This document shows positions 23,801-32,092 of a stretch of DNA of 32,963 nt, in pieces. The position numbers and the translations under genes are program-made. Within the stretch, counting starts at the first letter, position 1. Every line of letters starts with the position of its first letter. Below the pieces are notes generated by a model that saw only the letters and a program-made list of their open reading frames with translations, ran no database searches and was not told the origin of the DNA. Source of the DNA: Bacteroidaceae bacterium (GTDB taxonomy: Bacteria > Bacteroidota > Bacteroidia > Bacteroidales > Bacteroidaceae); the NCBI GenBank assembly GCA_017445145.1, contig JAFSVI010000140.1:1-32963 (forward strand), read 5' to 3'.

Positions 23801-24198
23801 GCGAGCTGCTCACCGGCGTGGCCACCGTCACCTACACCCCGCGCGGACAGTACATCGGCACCGACCCCTACAACCGCTGGACCAAACCATCGTGCATGCT
23901 CATCTGCGAGGACAACTACAGCAACGCCCACGGCACGCCGTGGCTCTACAAGGAGAAAGGCATAGGCCCGCTCATCGGCGCCCCCGTGCCTGGCACGATG
24001 ACCGCCGTGTGGTGGGAGCGGCGCTCCAACGGTTTCGTGTTCGGCATACCAGAGGTGGGGTCGCTCGACAGGCAGGGCCACTACCTCGAAAACCAGCAAC
24101 TCGAGCCCGACATACTCCTTGTCAGCCATCCCGCCGACATGCTCCACGGACGCGATGCGCAGCTGGAACGAGCCGTGCAGGAAATGTTAAAACAATAA
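20857..24198 (+). CDS. Tricorn-type S41 protease with beta-propeller and PDZ domain
   Basis: 1113 residues. A signal peptide (MKRHILTSIALAAISLTASA) sends it to the periplasm. Residues about 22-560 form WD40/TolB-like propeller repeats (ISPDGKTIAFAYKGNIFTV, WSPSGRHIAFMSNREG, YSPDGKKIAFLRDRAE). A Lys/Glu-rich stretch of about 75 residues (562-635) interrupts the propeller region and looks like a long charged helix. A PDZ domain (about 822-925) precedes the S41 core. Catalytic candidates are His809 in NVSHTG, Ser1022 in NYSNAHG and Glu1066 in GIPEVG, in the positions expected for tricorn core proteases. The family trims peptides made by other proteases. It follows the M16 protease gene on the same strand. 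Confidence 0.93.
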   Translation: MKRHILTSIALAAISLTASALTPLWLRSAAISPDGKTIAFAYKGNIFTVAATGGEARQLTSNAAHESNPVWSPSGRHIAFMSNREGSMDIWLIGADGDGLTRLTTHSGTETPLAFRSDDELIFSATGTPRPDDMQFPSTVFPHLYILRTRANERPRWLSDLSVGNVTLGPDGTIIYDAIKGYENQWRKHHTSSIARDLWQADILAGRTGRPTYTQLTTTAAEDRNPVYVASAKKLYWLSEQNGTFNVWERTLGDSGRDRRLTDFTGAPVRYLTASRDGLLCFSQDGELYTMQPGRDARKVSISIIADSNDRDEVRQVVTSGARSVSISPKGKEIAFIMGGDVYVTSLDYKTTRQVTDTPEEERDVTFAADGRSVAYASERDGRWAIWRTTIKNDDEKQFAYATTLKEERLTDPEQTCFQPTYSPDGKKIAFLRDRAELCVMDAKSLDITTVMPARYQYSYQDGDQSYAWSPNSKYLLTEYIGNGGWNSTDIALVRADGKGELVNLTNSGYSEGNPRWTSDGKAFLFQSDRAGYRSHGSWGAERDIYITCLNPEAYERFTMNKEERERFDEAEKEAKDKAKKAEEEKAKKEKEKKEKADKKRKKMSEEQLAKEKEKEEKAQKEREKKQAEADSIKAANPEFDLRDLDLRTVRLTTSSSTMGDAVLNKDGTKLYYVATYALGVALWERDLEKGSTSIKSTAVAFSQFDLADEGKTAYYAAGGQIKKLDISGGTVKSIDFETFHTTRPSAELACYFEHIWNQTREKLYDPGMNGADWSALHSRYARYLPHINNGWDFAEMASELLGELNVSHTGCQYRGGSSALSVANLGVFIDESYDGDGLRVQEVIEGTPLHVKKGVAAGDVITHIDGHEIEAGRDYYPLLAGKAGRYTRLTIKPRKGDVRDVTVRLTSDVSDALYRRWVHRCEHIVDSLSKGRLAYVHIRAMNGESYHNLYRELLSDKNRNRQAVIVDTRHNGGGWLHNDVCELLTGVATVTYTPRGQYIGTDPYNRWTKPSCMLICEDNYSNAHGTPWLYKEKGIGPLIGAPVPGTMTAVWWERRSNGFVFGIPEVGSLDRQGHYLENQQLEPDILLVSHPADMLHGRDAQLERAVQEMLKQ

Positions 24199-24225
24199 AA
24201 AAACCATAAACAGCGAAGCCTAAAC

Positions 24226-24256
24226 TTTCTCCTTTCAACATTAAGCCCTAACTTTG
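24226..24256 (+). promoter_or_regulatory. Candidate promoter of the ThiE/TenI-like gene
   Basis: TAACTTTG (24249-24256) is a perfect -7 match. The upstream TTTC (24226-24229, 19-bp spacer) is one base off the -33 consensus. Confidence 0.6.
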
Positions 24257-24279
24257 CGCCACCAAACGACACCAGACAG

Positions 24280-24888
24280 ATGAAATTAATCCTGCTCACC
24301 ACACCGGACTTCTTCGTCGAAGAGGACACCATCCTCAACGCCCTCTTCGAGGAAGGGCTGGACATGCTCCACCTGCGCAAGCCCGGTGCAGAGCCTATAT
24401 ACTCCGAACGGCTGCTGACCCTCCTGCCCGAGGAGTGGCACTCGCGCATCGTCGTGCACGAGCACTTCTACCTCAAGGAGGAGTTCGGCCTTCGGGGCAT
24501 ACACCTCAGCGACAGCTGCCCCACCCCACCCAAAGGCTATTCCGGGCAGCTGAGCCGCTCGTGCCACAGCCTCGAAGCGCTGCGCAGCGAGCGCGAGGGC
24601 ATGGACTACGTGTTCCTCTCACCCGTGTTCGACAGCATCTCCAAGCCCGAACGTCGCTCTGCCTACAGCCGCCAGGAGCTTCACGACGCCACGCGCGCCG
24701 GCATCATCGACCGCAAGGTGATGGCCGCCGGCGGCATCAGCAGCGAGACGCTCCCGCTGCTTGCCGACTATGGTTTCGGCGGCGCTGTGATTCTCGGCGA
24801 CCTGTGGAACAGGTTCAACATCCACTCGGGCCTGGACTACAAGGAGGTCATTGCCCACTTCCGCAAGCTGCGCAAGGCGGCGAGGTGA
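24280..24888 (+). CDS. Thiamine phosphate synthase/TenI-like protein
   Basis: 202 residues of a TIM barrel. Seen are an N-terminal strand MKLILLTTPDFF, the LDMLHLRKP strand that corresponds to the ThiE substrate-binding 'QLRxK', GIHLSDSCPTPP, CHSLEAL, DYVFLSPVFDSISKP, then the glycine-rich phosphate sites MAAGGISSE and GFGGAVILGDLW. ThiE joins the thiazole and pyrimidine halves of thiamine; TenI relatives instead aromatise the thiazole. Several ThiE residues are altered here (HLRKP, short pyrophosphate-binding region) and there are no other thi genes nearby and no visible TPP riboswitch, so a TenI-like or divergent role is quite possible. It appears to have its own promoter. Confidence 0.82.
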   Translation: MKLILLTTPDFFVEEDTILNALFEEGLDMLHLRKPGAEPIYSERLLTLLPEEWHSRIVVHEHFYLKEEFGLRGIHLSDSCPTPPKGYSGQLSRSCHSLEALRSEREGMDYVFLSPVFDSISKPERRSAYSRQELHDATRAGIIDRKVMAAGGISSETLPLLADYGFGGAVILGDLWNRFNIHSGLDYKEVIAHFRKLRKAAR

Positions 24889-24923
24889 GTGGTGGCGAGG
24901 TGAATAGCGGTGAAGTGAGGCGT
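24879..24923. repeat. Short tandem repeat, 15-bp unit, 3 copies
   Basis: Units at 24879, 24894 and 24909 follow the pattern ggYgaRgtgaRtRgY approximately. They overlap the stop codon region of the ThiE/TenI-like gene. This explains much of the short gap before prs. Confidence 0.7.
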
Positions 24924-25090
24924 GACACCATATCTGAACATCCAAAGTAACCAATCAAGACTAATGAGACCATCTTCAGGACACAGGGCCACAAGGACAC
25001 AGAGTTTACACACATCCTCTGTGACGCTGTGCCTCGGTGCCTAACATATAGACTAATTGTGCTCATCTACCTAATAATACATTCTTATTG

Positions 25091-26023
25091 ATGGAACAGA
25101 ACTATCTTGTATTCTCTGGCACGGCTACGCAGTATCTCACAGAGAAGATATGCGCCAGCCTCGGCGTGCCGCAGGGTAAGATTAACATCACGAAGTTTGC
25201 CGACGGCGAGTTCTCGGTGAGCTACGAGGAAAGCATCCGCGGCCGCGACATCTTCCTCGTGCAGAGCACCTTCCCGCCAACCGACAACCTCATGGAACTG
25301 CTTCTGATGATCGACGCCGCCAAGCGCGCCAGCGCACGTACCATCAACGCCGTCATCCCCTATTTCGGCTGGGCGCGCCAGGACCGCAAGGACAAGCCCC
25401 GCGTGGCCATCGGCGCCAAGCTCGTTGCCGACATGCTGTCCGTGGCCGGCGTGAACCGCGTCATCACCATGGATCTCCACGCCGACCAGGAACAAGGATT
25501 CTTCGATGTCCCCGTGGATCATCTCTACGCCTCCAGCGTCATGCTCCCCTACATCAAGAGCCTCCGGCTCGAGAACCTCGTCATCGCCGCCCCCGACGTC
25601 GGTGGCTCCAAGCGCGCCTCAGCCTACGCCAAGTACTTCGACTGCCCCCTCGTGCTCTGCAACAAGACTCGTCCTCGCCCCAACGAGGTGGGTTCCATGC
25701 AGGTCATCGGCGATGTCACGGGTGCCGACGTGGTGCTCATCGACGACATGGTAGATACCGCCGGCACCATCACCAAAGCTGCCAACCTGATGATAGAGAG
25801 CGGCGCGCGCTCCGTGCGTGCCGTGGCAAGCCACTGCGTCATGTCGGGTCCGGCATCCGAGCGTGTTCAGGCCAGCCAGCTCACCGAGATTGTGTTCACC
25901 GACAGCATCCCCTACTCCAACCGCTGTGCCAAGGTGAAGCAGCTCACCATTGCCGACCTCATCGCCGAGACCATCCGCCGCGTGGTCGAGAACCAGAGCA
26001 TCTCCAGCCAGTACCTCATCTGA
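25091..26023 (+). CDS. prs: Ribose-phosphate pyrophosphokinase (PRPP synthetase)
   Basis: 310 residues from the ATG at 25091; a TTG directly before it is in frame but not needed. Signature segments are present: FADGEFSV (37-44), PYFGWARQDRKDKPR (90-104), MDLHADQEQGFFDVPVDHLYA with His130, the phosphate site PDVGGSKRA (168-176), and the PRPP loop LIDDMVDTAGTI (216-227). It makes PRPP from ribose 5-phosphate and ATP, the precursor for nucleotides, NAD, His and Trp. Its product feeds the pyridine nucleotide pathway of the nearby NadE, although NadE itself does not use PRPP. It may start an operon with the coiled-coil and serine dehydratase genes. No promoter matching the consensus is visible upstream. 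Confidence 0.97.
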   Translation: MEQNYLVFSGTATQYLTEKICASLGVPQGKINITKFADGEFSVSYEESIRGRDIFLVQSTFPPTDNLMELLLMIDAAKRASARTINAVIPYFGWARQDRKDKPRVAIGAKLVADMLSVAGVNRVITMDLHADQEQGFFDVPVDHLYASSVMLPYIKSLRLENLVIAAPDVGGSKRASAYAKYFDCPLVLCNKTRPRPNEVGSMQVIGDVTGADVVLIDDMVDTAGTITKAANLMIESGARSVRAVASHCVMSGPASERVQASQLTEIVFTDSIPYSNRCAKVKQLTIADLIAETIRRVVENQSISSQYLI

Positions 26024-26079
26024 GGATTGAAAAGAGATAAGTGAATCTACATCTACTCATAATTAATAACTCGTAAATC

Positions 26080-26397
26080 ATGAAAAAGACATTCATCATG
26101 TGCGCCATGGCCCTTGCGCTGTGCGCACCCGCATCCGCTGCCACGACAAGCCAGGATGTCCTTCCCAACCAGGAACTTCTCGACCGCGCCAACAAGCAAA
26201 TCAGCGACCAGGAAAAGGTCATCAAGGACCTCGAGAAAGACCAGAAGGAGCTCGAGAAGAAGCTCAAGGATGTGAAGAGCAAGATCAAGGCTGCCAAGGC
26301 CGAGATCAAGGAAGCCAAGGACGTTATCAAGAGTGAGAACGCCCGCGTCAAGGCCGCCAAGAAGGCTGCCGACAAGGCTCAGAAGATGATGCAGTGA
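26080..26397 (+). CDS. Small secreted coiled-coil protein of unknown function
   Basis: 105 residues. A signal peptide (MKKTFIMCAMALALCAPASA, cleaved before ATTSQD) is followed by a nearly continuous, highly charged helix from about residue 30 to the end (Lys-, Glu-, Asp- and Ala-rich), which is a clear coiled-coil pattern. No enzymatic motif. It follows prs by 56 nt, and its TGA stop shares its last base with the ATG of the serine dehydratase (TGATG), so translation of the two is probably coupled. It may be a periplasmic or outer-membrane-associated structural protein; the link to a cytosolic serine enzyme is not explained. Confidence 0.8.
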   Translation: MKKTFIMCAMALALCAPASAATTSQDVLPNQELLDRANKQISDQEKVIKDLEKDQKELEKKLKDVKSKIKAAKAEIKEAKDVIKSENARVKAAKKAADKAQKMMQ

Positions 26398-27623
26398 TGA
26401 AGTCGCTGCGCGAACTCTACCGCATCGGCAAGGGTCCGTCGTCGAGCCACACGATGGGTCCCCAGGCCGCAGCGCGCATCTACATGGAACGTCACCCCGA
26501 GGCCAGTGGCTTCGAGGTGACTCTTTATGGCAGCCTTGCAGCCACGGGCAAGGGCCACATGACCGACGTGGCCATCATCGACGTGCTCCGCCGCCAGGCC
26601 CCCGTTGCCATCAAGTGGGAACCGTCGGTGTTCCTGCCCTACCATCCCAACGGCATGTGCTTTGCCGCCCTCGACGGCGACGGCCTTCGCCACGACGAGT
26701 GGACGGTGTATAGCGTTGGCGGCGGCGCCCTCTCCGAAGGCCCCGATGACACCGTCAACCAGTCGCCCGACATCTACGACCTCACCACGCTGACCGACAT
26801 CATGACATGGTGTCAGCGCAGCGGGCGCACCTACTGGGAGTACGTGGAGCAATGCGAGGGACCATCCATCTGGGACTTTCTCATGGAGGTGTGGCAGGTC
26901 ATGGTGGCAGCCGTGGAGCGCGGCATCGACCACGAGGGCGTGCTGCCCGGCCCGCTCGGCCTTCAGCGCAAGGCCCCCGTCTATTACGTCAAGGCCAAGG
27001 GCTACAAGTCCAACCTTCAGAGCACCGGCCTGGTGTATGCCTACGCCCTGGCTGTGAGCGAGGAGAACGCCTCCGGCGGCATCATCGCCACAGCGCCCAC
27101 CTGCGGGTCGTGTGGCGTGCTGCCCGGTGTGCTCTACCACCTGAGCCACGGCCACACCTTCTCCGACCAACGCATCCTCCACGCCTTGGCCACGGCGGGC
27201 CTCATCGGCAATGTGGTGAAGCACAACGCCAGCATCAGCGGTGCCGACGTGGGCTGTCAGGGCGAGGTGGGCGTGGCCTGTGCCATGGCCTCTGCCGCGG
27301 CGTGTCAGCTTTTCGGTGGTTCCGTGGCGCAGATTGAGTATGCCGCCGAGATGGGCCTTGAGCACCACCTGGGCATGACGTGCGACCCCATCTGCGGTCT
27401 GGTGCAGATACCCTGCATCGAGCGCAACGCCTTTGCCGCCACGCGCGCCCTCGACTCCAACCTCTACGCCTCGTTCTCCGACGGGCAGCACCGCGTGAGT
27501 TTCGACCGCATCGTGCAGGTCATGAAGCAGACGGGCCACGACCTGCCATCGCTCTACAAGGAGACCAGCGAGGGCGGCCTGGCTGCCTTCCACGATGGCG
27601 ACGCCACGTCGCCCCTACTCTAA
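26397..27623 (+). CDS. sdaA: L-serine dehydratase, iron-sulfur dependent, single chain
   Basis: 408 residues from the ATG at 26397 (a GTG three bases earlier is also in frame). The start MKSLRELYRIGKGPSSSHTMGP carries the substrate-binding SSSHTMGP signature. Cysteine-containing segments APTCGSCGVLPG (Cys236, Cys239) and TCDPICGLVQIPC (Cys329, Cys333) belong to the catalytic part that holds the [4Fe-4S] cluster. The enzyme deaminates L-serine to pyruvate and ammonia. Both the beta-like and alpha-like parts are in one polypeptide, as in other Bacteroidetes. The start overlaps the preceding coiled-coil gene by one base, and rlmD follows after 21 nt. Confidence 0.95.
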   Translation: MKSLRELYRIGKGPSSSHTMGPQAAARIYMERHPEASGFEVTLYGSLAATGKGHMTDVAIIDVLRRQAPVAIKWEPSVFLPYHPNGMCFAALDGDGLRHDEWTVYSVGGGALSEGPDDTVNQSPDIYDLTTLTDIMTWCQRSGRTYWEYVEQCEGPSIWDFLMEVWQVMVAAVERGIDHEGVLPGPLGLQRKAPVYYVKAKGYKSNLQSTGLVYAYALAVSEENASGGIIATAPTCGSCGVLPGVLYHLSHGHTFSDQRILHALATAGLIGNVVKHNASISGADVGCQGEVGVACAMASAAACQLFGGSVAQIEYAAEMGLEHHLGMTCDPICGLVQIPCIERNAFAATRALDSNLYASFSDGQHRVSFDRIVQVMKQTGHDLPSLYKETSEGGLAAFHDGDATSPLL

Positions 27624-27644
27624 CCCAACCCGCTATCCACACAC

Positions 27645-29186
27645 ATGTCACGCAAACGCAAACCCCTGCCGCTGTTGCCGGCCGTTACCATCACCGACAT
27701 TGCCGCCGAAGGCAAGAGCATAGCCCGTGTGGATGACCTCGTGGTGTTCGTGCCATGGGTCATTCCTGGCGACGTGGCCGACATCCAGCTCACCCGCAAG
27801 AAGCACAGCTACGCCGAGGGCGAAGCCGTGCGCCTCTTGACGCCGTCGGCCGACCGCGTAGCCCCTTTCTGCCAGCACTTCGGCGTGTGCGGCGGCTGCA
27901 AGTGGCAGATGCTGCCCTACACCCTTCAGCTTGCCGCCAAGCAGCAGCAGGTCATGGACCAGCTGCGGCGCATCGGCAAGGTGTCCCTGCCCGAGTGCAA
28001 CCCCATCCTTGGCTCGCAGCAGACGCGCGCCTACCGCAACAAGCTGGAGTTCGGTTTCTGCAACAAGCGTTGGCTCACCCGCGAGCAGATAGCCTCCGGC
28101 GCCACGTTCGAGCACCAGGAGAGCGTGGGCTACCACACCTCCGGCACCTTCGACAAGGTGCTGCCCATCGAGACCTGCCACCTCATGGACCCCGTCAACG
28201 ACCGTTTGCGCCTCTTCATCCGCGACTACGCCTACGCCCACGGCCTCACGTTCTTCGCCCCGCGCGAGCACACCGGTCTGCTGCGCGGCATGATGGTGCG
28301 CCTGTCCAACAGCGGCGAGCTGATGCTGCTCATGCAGTTCTGCATACAGACCGCCGACGAGCAGCGCCAGGCCACGTCCCTGCTCGACGCCCTTCGCGCA
28401 GCCTTCCCCGAGCTGACGTCGCTCGTGTGGGTCAACAACACGAAGTACAACGACACCTTCGGCGACCTGCCCGTCCACCTCCACAGCGGCAAGGACCATA
28501 TCTTCCTCCTCATGGACGACCTCCGCTTCAAGGTAGGTCCGAAGTCGTTCTACCAAACCAACACCGACCAGGCCCACGTGCTCTACCGCGTGGCGCGCAA
28601 CTTCGCCTTCGGCATTCTCGGCCACGACGATGCACCGGCCACGACGCACGCTGATGCACCGGCCACGACACCCACCGATGCACCGGCCCCGACACCCGCC
28701 GATGAGCCGGCGTCACCGCTTCCCCTCGTCTATGACCTCTACACCGGCACAGGCACCATCGCCAACTTCGTGGCGCGGCGCGCGCGCAAGGTCATTGGCA
28801 TCGAGTATGTGGCCGACGCCATCGCCGACGCCCGCCTCAACAGCGAGCTCAACGGCATCGACAACACCGAGTTCTTTGCCGGCGACATGAAGGACATCCT
28901 CACCGAGGAGTTCATAGCCCGCCATGGGCGCCCCGACATCATCATCACTGACCCGCCCCGCGCCGGCATGCATGGCGACGTGGTCAACGTCATCCTCAAG
29001 GCCGCGCCGCAGCGCATAGTATATGTGAGCTGCAACCCGGCCACCCAGGCCCGCGACCTGTCGCTCCTCGACGCCGCCTACCGTGTGGCTCGCATCCAGC
29101 CTGTTGACATGTTCCCCCACACCCATCATGTTGAGAACGTCGTGCTGCTCATTCGCCGCGACGATGACCACACCACTGCCATTTGA
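27645..29186 (+). CDS. rlmD: 23S rRNA (uracil-5-)-methyltransferase, RlmD/RumA family
   Basis: 513 residues. A TRAM-like N-terminal domain (about 10-65) is followed by the iron-sulfur cysteines Cys76, Cys82 and Cys85 in FCQHFGVCGGCKW and the fourth, Cys178, in IETCHLMDP. The SAM site is YDLYTGTGTIANF (about 363-375), with DPPRAGMH and the catalytic VSCNPATQARDL (Cys463) later. RumA enzymes place a methyl on C5 of a uridine in 23S rRNA (U1939 in E. coli; the paralogue RlmCD does two sites). A low-complexity insertion of Ala/Pro/Thr/Asp repeats (about 329-356) lies just before the SAM motif and is coded by a 24-bp tandem repeat. Confidence 0.94.
   Translation: MSRKRKPLPLLPAVTITDIAAEGKSIARVDDLVVFVPWVIPGDVADIQLTRKKHSYAEGEAVRLLTPSADRVAPFCQHFGVCGGCKWQMLPYTLQLAAKQQQVMDQLRRIGKVSLPECNPILGSQQTRAYRNKLEFGFCNKRWLTREQIASGATFEHQESVGYHTSGTFDKVLPIETCHLMDPVNDRLRLFIRDYAYAHGLTFFAPREHTGLLRGMMVRLSNSGELMLLMQFCIQTADEQRQATSLLDALRAAFPELTSLVWVNNTKYNDTFGDLPVHLHSGKDHIFLLMDDLRFKVGPKSFYQTNTDQAHVLYRVARNFAFGILGHDDAPATTHADAPATTPTDAPAPTPADEPASPLPLVYDLYTGTGTIANFVARRARKVIGIEYVADAIADARLNSELNGIDNTEFFAGDMKDILTEEFIARHGRPDIIITDPPRAGMHGDVVNVILKAAPQRIVYVSCNPATQARDLSLLDAAYRVARIQPVDMFPHTHHVENVVLLIRRDDDHTTAI
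28629..28712 (+). repeat. In-frame 24-bp tandem repeat inside rlmD
   Basis: Three units of 24 bp begin at 28629, 28653 and 28677, each starting gatgcaccggcc, plus a partial fourth at 28701. Each unit encodes eight residues of the type DAPATTPT. The unit length is a multiple of three, so copy-number changes keep the frame. Confidence 0.92.
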
Positions 29187-29309
29187 CGCCTCGGTCAGCG
29201 CCCGTTCATCCCAATTCTTGCGGGGAACACCTATTAATCTGTATGCAGAGACGCCGACCGACCTCTGCTTTCCCCAAGCAATTCACAGCACCTATAAGTT
29301 AACACAACC

Positions 29310-31232
29310 ATGAACTACGGATTCGTAAAGATAGCCGCCGGCGTGCCCGAGGTGAGCGTTGCCGAACCTCGCGCCAACGTGCAGAGCATCGAGAACCTCG
29401 TCATCCAGGCCGAAGGCCGCGGCGTGGAAATCATCTGTCTGCCCGAACTCGCCATGACGGGCTACACCTGCGGCGACCTGTTTGCGCAGCAGCTGCTCAT
29501 CGACGAGGCCGAGGCAGCCCTCATCCACCTGTTGAACTTCTCGCGCTCGCTCGACATCATCGTCATCGTGGGTATGCCCGTCGTGTTCCGCGGCATGCTG
29601 CTCAACTGCGCCGCCGTGGTGCAGAAAGGCAAGATTCTGGGCCTGGTGCCCAAGACCTATCTGCCCAACTACCACGAGTTTCAGGAGCAACGCTGGTTTG
29701 CCGGCGCCCAGGCGCTGCCCCGCGGCGCCCAGGTGTGGCTTGGCGGCCAGCAGGTGACGCTCGATGCGTGCCAGCTCTTCCGCACGCCCACCTGCTGCTT
29801 TGGCGTGGAGATTTGCGAGGACCTGTGGTCGCCCGTGCCCCCATCGTGCCAGCTGGCCCTCCATGGTGCGGAACTCATCTTCAACCTCAGTGCCGACAAC
29901 GACCTTGTCGGCAAGGAGAGCTACCTGCGCCAGCTCATCGTGGACCAGAGCGCACGTCTGCATTGCGGCTACGTGTATGCCGCCTGCGGCTTTGGCGAGA
30001 GCACCCAGGACCTGGTGTTCAGCGGCAAGGCCTACGTGGCCGAGAACGGCATCCTGCTGCGCCGTAGCGAGCCCCATAGCCTCCGCGGTCAGCTCGTGGA
30101 GAGCGAGATTGACGTGGAACGCCTGCGCATGGAGCGCCGCACCAACACCACCTTCGTCACCGCCTCCGCCCATACCTCCGAGGCGATGCCCGTCGTTGAG
30201 AGCGCCCTCATCACCACCCACGACTTCGAGTTGAGCCGCACCATCAACCCCTATCCCTTTGTGCCCCAAGGCAGCGACCTCGACGTCCGTTGTCAGGAGA
30301 TCTTCAGCATCCAGGCCGAGGGCCTTGCCAAACGCTTGAGCCACACCCACGCCAAGAGCGCCGTGGTGGGCATCTCCGGCGGCCTCGACTCCACGCTGGC
30401 GCTGCTCGTCACGGTGCGTGCCTTCGAGCTGCTGAAGCTCGACCGCCGCGGCATCATCGGCATCACCATGCCGGGCTTCGGCACCACCGACCGCACCTAC
30501 ACCAACGCCCTGACGCTGATGCGCCAGCTTGGTGTCAGCGTGCGCGAGATCCCCATCGGGCGTGCCGTGCAGCAACATTTCGAGGACATAGACCACGACA
30601 TCTCCGTCCACGACGTGACCTACGAGAACAGCCAGGCCCGCGAGCGCACTCAAATCCTCATGGACGTTGCCAACGCCGAGAACGCCCTCGTCATCGGCAC
30701 CGGCGACCTCTCGGAGCTTGCCTTGGGATGGTGTACGTACAACGGCGACCACATGTCGATGTATGGCGTCAACGCCGGTGTGCCCAAGACGCTCGTGCGA
30801 CATCTCGTGAGCTGGGTGGCAGCCCAGGGCGACGCTGCCGTGCGCGCCACGCTGCTCGACATCGTTGCCACGCCCATCAGCCCCGAGCTGTTGCCAGCCA
30901 ACGACCACGGCGAGATAGAGCAGAAGACCGAGGACCTCGTAGGCCCCTACGAGCTTCACGACTTCTTCATCTACTATGCCATACGTTGGGGCTTCCGTCC
31001 CGCCAAGATCTATTATCTTGCGCAGGCGGCCTTCGGCAACACCTACACCATCGACACCCTCAAGCACTGGCTGCGCACGTTCTACCGCCGTTTCTTCTCG
31101 CAGCAGTTCAAGCGCTCGTGCATGCCCGACGGCCCCAAGGTGGGCAGCGTGAGCCTGAGTCCTCGCGGCGACTGGCGCATGCCGAGCGACGCATGTGCCG
31201 CTGCCTGGCTGGCCGAGTGCGACAGCCTGTAG
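29310..31232 (+). CDS. nadE: Glutamine-dependent NAD+ synthetase
   Basis: 640 residues, the full two-domain form. The N-terminal nitrilase-type glutaminase has the triad Glu46 (LPELAMTG), Lys115 (LVPKTYLPN) and Cys169 (GVEICEDLW). The C-terminal synthetase carries the ATP pyrophosphatase loop GISGGLDST (about 354-362), then [11 protein letters not shown] and [19 protein letters not shown]. It converts nicotinic acid adenine dinucleotide to NAD+, using ammonia channelled from glutamine. It lies 123 nt after rlmD; no clear consensus promoter is seen in that gap. The gene ends at a long AT-rich hairpin shared with the convergent HAD gene. Confidence 0.97.
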   Translation: MNYGFVKIAAGVPEVSVAEPRANVQSIENLVIQAEGRGVEIICLPELAMTGYTCGDLFAQQLLIDEAEAALIHLLNFSRSLDIIVIVGMPVVFRGMLLNCAAVVQKGKILGLVPKTYLPNYHEFQEQRWFAGAQALPRGAQVWLGGQQVTLDACQLFRTPTCCFGVEICEDLWSPVPPSCQLALHGAELIFNLSADNDLVGKESYLRQLIVDQSARLHCGYVYAACGFGESTQDLVFSGKAYVAENGILLRRSEPHSLRGQLVESEIDVERLRMERRTNTTFVTASAHTSEAMPVVESALITTHDFELSRTINPYPFVPQGSDLDVRCQEIFSIQAEGLAKRLSHTHAKSAVVGISGGLDSTLALLVTVRAFELLKLDRRGIIGITMPGFGTTDRTYTNALTLMRQLGVSVREIPIGRAVQQHFEDIDHDISVHDVTYENSQARERTQILMDVANAENALVIGTGDLSELALGWCTYNGDHMSMYGVNAGVPKTLVRHLVSWVAAQGDAAVRATLLDIVATPISPELLPANDHGEIEQKTEDLVGPYELHDFFIYYAIRWGFRPAKIYYLAQAAFGNTYTIDTLKHWLRTFYRRFFSQQFKRSCMPDGPKVGSVSLSPRGDWRMPSDACAAAWLAECDSL

Positions 31233-31246
31233 CCACACTCCTACCT

Positions 31247-31308
31247 CAACGAATTAAACTAATTATACGGATTATACGTCTCATTCGTATAATCCGTATA
31301 ATTCGTTG
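31247..31308. terminator. Long AT-rich hairpin between convergent nadE and HAD genes (likely bidirectional terminator)
   Basis: Inner arms aattatacggattatacg (31261-31278) and their perfect complement (31286-31303) flank a 7-nt loop. Outer caacgaatt (31247-31255) pairs with aattcgttg (31300-31308) if an internal 9-nt bulge (aaactaatt) is allowed. It sits 14 nt after the nadE stop and 18 nt beyond the HAD stop, which suits termination from both sides, although there is no long T-tract. Confidence 0.7.
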
Positions 31309-31326
31309 AGAAAGAAAGCCGACGGC

Positions 31327-31965
31327 CTACACGGCAGGAGCTTCGGCGGCGAGGCGGCGCATGAGGTCGGCCGTCCAGTCGGTGCCGTTGGCAGGTTGCA
31401 TGGTGAGCCATCCGCGTGCTGCCGCCGCCTCAACGTTGCGGGGTCCGTCGTCGAGGAAGAGCGTGTTGGCGGGCGTGAGGCCCGAGCGCTTCTCCACAAG
31501 TTCAAAGAATCGCGCATCGGGTTTCATGAAGCCCACCTCGAAGCTCTTGAACGAGAGGTCGAAGTATGAGGCGAGCGTGTTGCCGTGGCCGTCAAAAGCG
31601 GGACTCTCGGCCCACCGGGCTATGAAGGGGTTGGTGTTGGAGAGCAGGATGAGGCGGTAGCCGCGCTGCCGCAGCTCGCGCAGACACTGCAGCTTGGTCT
31701 GCGGCACGTCGCCCATGTAGCCCATCCAGGCGTGGGCACACTCGTCGGTGGTGACGTCGCGACCCGTCTGCCGGCACATCTCCTGTCGGAACTGTTCGGG
31801 GGTGATAAGCCCCTGTTCAAGCGCCCCGAAACATCCCCCCTGGGTGTAAGGGTCGAGCTGTCGCTCGGCATTGGGTATGCCCAGCTGGCGGAATCGTGCC
31901 ACGGCTCGTTCGTGACGTATGGTGATGATGACCCCTCCGAGGTCGAAAACGATAGTGTCAATCAT
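31327..31965 (-). CDS. HAD-superfamily subfamily IA phosphatase-like protein
   Basis: 212 residues from the ATG at 31965, where the protein begins MIDTIVFDLGGVIIT with the HAD nucleophile Asp. The longer upstream open frame has no matching character. Motif II is ILLSNTNP, motif III Lys lies in GFMKPDARFFELV, and motif IV is LFLDDGPRNVEAA. The second Asp of motif I is replaced by Gly (DLGGV), as in the YihX/alpha-D-glucose-1-phosphatase-like branch. That branch dephosphorylates sugar phosphates; together with the neighbouring branching enzyme this suggests sugar or glycogen metabolism, but only as inference. It lies downstream of glgB, separated by a probable terminator. Confidence 0.9.
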   Translation of the reverse strand: MIDTIVFDLGGVIITIRHERAVARFRQLGIPNAERQLDPYTQGGCFGALEQGLITPEQFRQEMCRQTGRDVTTDECAHAWMGYMGDVPQTKLQCLRELRQRGYRLILLSNTNPFIARWAESPAFDGHGNTLASYFDLSFKSFEVGFMKPDARFFELVEKRSGLTPANTLFLDDGPRNVEAAAARGWLTMQPANGTDWTADLMRRLAAEAPAV

Positions 31966-31996
31966 AATGTAGTGTGAATGGTTATTGCTTAAAGCA

Positions 31997-32026
31997 CTGC
32001 GCCCTCCTCCGTTGAGGAAGGCGCAG
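31997..32026 (-). terminator. Probable terminator of glgB
   Basis: On the minus strand a 13-bp GC-rich stem (ctgcgccttcctc / gaggagggcgcag, one G-U, 4-nt loop) is followed by TGCTTTAA, a weak T-tract. A second stem, cgccac/gtggcg (32046-32063), precedes it. Confidence 0.6.
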
Positions 32027-32092
32027 CGTTGTTGTTTCGGTGGCACGCCACTTCCGCGTGGCGCGTGACAGCGGTGCTGGTGTGGGCGCGTC

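Noticed and set aside
21295..24147. A 950-codon antisense frame opposite the tricorn-like gene
   Set aside because: The Val/Ala/Gly-rich translation is the mirror of normal codon bias in the real gene, which has complete protease motifs.
24199..24279. TPP riboswitch before the ThiE/TenI-like gene
   Set aside because: The leader after the promoter is only about 20 nt and has no THI-box-like sequence.
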